Shown: positions 62,617 through 64,000 of the stretch, piece by piece
Layout of the letters: each line of letters opens with the position of its first letter
Numbering within the stretch: the first letter of the stretch is position 1
Source: Nageia nagi
Taxonomy: Eukaryota; Pinophyta
DNA: 64,000 nucleotides
Reading direction: 5' to 3'
NCBI GenBank assembly: GCA_050084985.1
Contig: JBITNC010000002.1
Span: 12,710,001-12,774,000 of the forward strand
Notes under the pieces: generated by a model
What the model saw: the letters and a program-made list of their open reading frames with translations, nothing else
Databases searched by the model: none
Told to the model about the DNA's origin: nothing
Made by a program: the position numbers and the translations under genes

Positions 62617-64000
62617 AATGTTTGAACCACCAAAGCATAATGCTTGATTTGCGGTACCTTTCAAATATCTGAGAATCCATTTCACTGCCATCCAATGTTC
62701 CTTTCCTAGATTATTCATGTACCTACTTACAACTCCCACTGCATATGCAATATCAGGCCTTATGCAAACCATTGCATACATTATGCTTCCAACTGCTAAT
62801 GCATATGGAACTTTAGACATATAATCCATGTCTTCTTGGGTCTTTGGGCACATTTCCTTACTAGGTTTGAAATGGCTAGGAAAAGGTGTACTAACTGGTT
62901 TTACATTGTGCATATTAAATCTTTTCAATACCTTTTGTATGTACTCATTCTGAGATAATGTTAATATGTGATTTTTCCTATCTCTAGTGATTCTCATACC
63001 AAGGATTTGTTTTGCAGCTCCCAAATCCTTCATTGCAAATGAATTTGCCAATTTTCTTTTGAGCACATTTATTTCCTACATGTTAGACCCTGCAACAAGC
63101 ATGTCATCTACATACAATAACAACATAATATAGCTGCCATCATTTTGCTTTTTCAAATAAACACAATGATCAGAGTGACATCTAATGTAACCTTGTTTGG
63201 ACATAAACTTGTCAAATTTTAGATACCATTACCTTGGAGCATATTTTAAGCCATACAAGCTCTTCTTCAACTTGCACACTAGTTTCTCCTTCCCTTTCAC
63301 CTCATATCCTTGTGGCTGTTGCATATATATCTCTTCCTCTAAATCCCCATGGAGAAAGGCTATCTTTACATCTAACTGCTCAAGATGCAAATCTTCAGCT
63401 AATACAAGACTAAAAATAGTTCTGATTGAAGTCATTTTAACAATAGGAGAAAATATTTCATCAAAATCAATACCTTTCTTCTGTGCAAACCCCTTCACCA
63501 CAAGTCTAGCTTTGTACCTTTGATTTCCTCCATCTTCTTCCTTCAACCTGTAAACCCATTTATTCTTCAGTGTAGTTTTTCCTGTAGGCAACCTAACTAA
63601 GTCCCAAGTTTGGTTATGCATTAAGGACTCCATCTCTTCTTCCATGGCTTCCTCCCACTTCTTCCTACTTTCAACCTGCATTGCTTCTTCATAACATTTA
63701 GGTTCACCAGAATCAGTCAACAATAAATAATATAATGAAGGAGAGTATTGTTCAGGGGGTCTACTTATCCTAGTAGATCTTCTAACACCACTTTCAGGTG
63801 TTTGGAGTGCCTGTTGCTATTGTGGTTGTTGGTTATTATTATTTTCAGGCACCTTTACTTTTTCAGTGATTTCATCAAGAACTACGTATTCCTTATTTTC
63901 TTTTTCTTGTTTCTTTTCATGTAACTAATTCTTATAGAAGACCTTTTCATTGAATATTACATATCTACTCCTAATGATTTTAGGATTTTCATAATCATAT
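62617..64000 (-). pseudogene. Truncated duplicate of Tork-like pol region
   Basis: Aligns without gaps to 58409-59792 at a constant offset of 4208 bases, with about 2 percent differences by eye. It starts abruptly inside RNase H (GGSNIF) and runs out of the window within the integrase-RT linker. It shares four nonsense codons with the full element (63076, 63229, 63817 and 63925 correspond to 58868, 59021, 59609 and 59717) but keeps a Tyr codon where the full element has TAA at 58511. No LTR, PBS or PPT is present in the visible part. The RT catalytic box LYVDDMLV is intact. Confidence 0.9.

Noticed and set aside
57406-64000. Shared stops as evidence for a defective master element that was mobilised in trans
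   Set aside because: The copies are more similar than the LTR pair, so local duplication after insertion explains the shared stops more simply.
1-64000. CRISPR array, bacterial operon, ribosome-binding sites
   Set aside because: The window is plant-type nuclear DNA; the hairpin array at 46 kb lacks constant repeats with unique spacers of CRISPR type.

Overview
The window looks like nuclear DNA of a land plant with a large, repeat-filled genome. It is strongly AT-rich and holds no complete host gene that I can recognise. Almost everything identifiable is retrotransposon of the plant types Ty1-copia, Ty3-gypsy (including a chromodomain relic and a relic with two RNase H domains) and LINE. Their states range from nearly identical LTRs to relics readable only through many stops and frameshifts. 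The slow decay would suit a gymnosperm, but the sequence does not prove that.

Layout. 1-5.3 kb: a minus-strand gypsy RT/RNase H relic and the 3' tail of a copia relic. 5.5-8.7 kb: first copy of a 3.3-3.5 kb segment found again at 27.3-30.8 kb, each with a TATA-type promoter pointing left; the second copy keeps a possible first coding exon. 9.28-13.24 kb: an old internally deleted copia element with 194-bp LTRs, inserted in an unclassified repeat whose uninterrupted relative lies at 43.9-44.4 kb. 13.4-19.4 kb: mostly unrecognised AT-rich DNA. 19.4-26.6 kb: two plus-strand gypsy relics with a minus-strand DUF4283/zinc-knuckle relic between them. 30.9-43.9 kb: a minus-strand LINE relic split by a very young, nearly intact copia element of SIRE/Maximus type (34082-43695, LTRs 2131 bp, target duplication CTTAT, 3 mismatches between LTRs). 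Its 1665-codon gag-pol frame is open except for one amber codon near the expected N-terminus.

44.9-47.0 kb: a compact LTR-bounded element with PBS and PPT but no visible coding capacity. Its 3' half carries the most unusual structure in the window, an array of about a dozen small inverted repeats at roughly 37-bp spacing. The central loop is similar from unit to unit (GTGTNTATCC-like), while the flanking arms change but stay complementary. 48.4-57.4 kb: a Tat-like gypsy relic with a second RNase H, then an LTR-like stretch with clustered short motifs. 57.4-62.3 kb: a decayed Tork/Tnt1-like copia element (442-bp LTRs, target duplication CTTGT). 62.6 kb to the window edge: a truncated second copy of its pol region, more similar to it than its own two LTRs are to each other, which points to local duplication after insertion.

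Insertion history that can be read: LINE and the unclassified repeat are old; the small copia and compact LTR elements came next, then the Tork-like element; the SIRE-like element is by far the youngest. Percentages and match counts were made by eye and should be recomputed.
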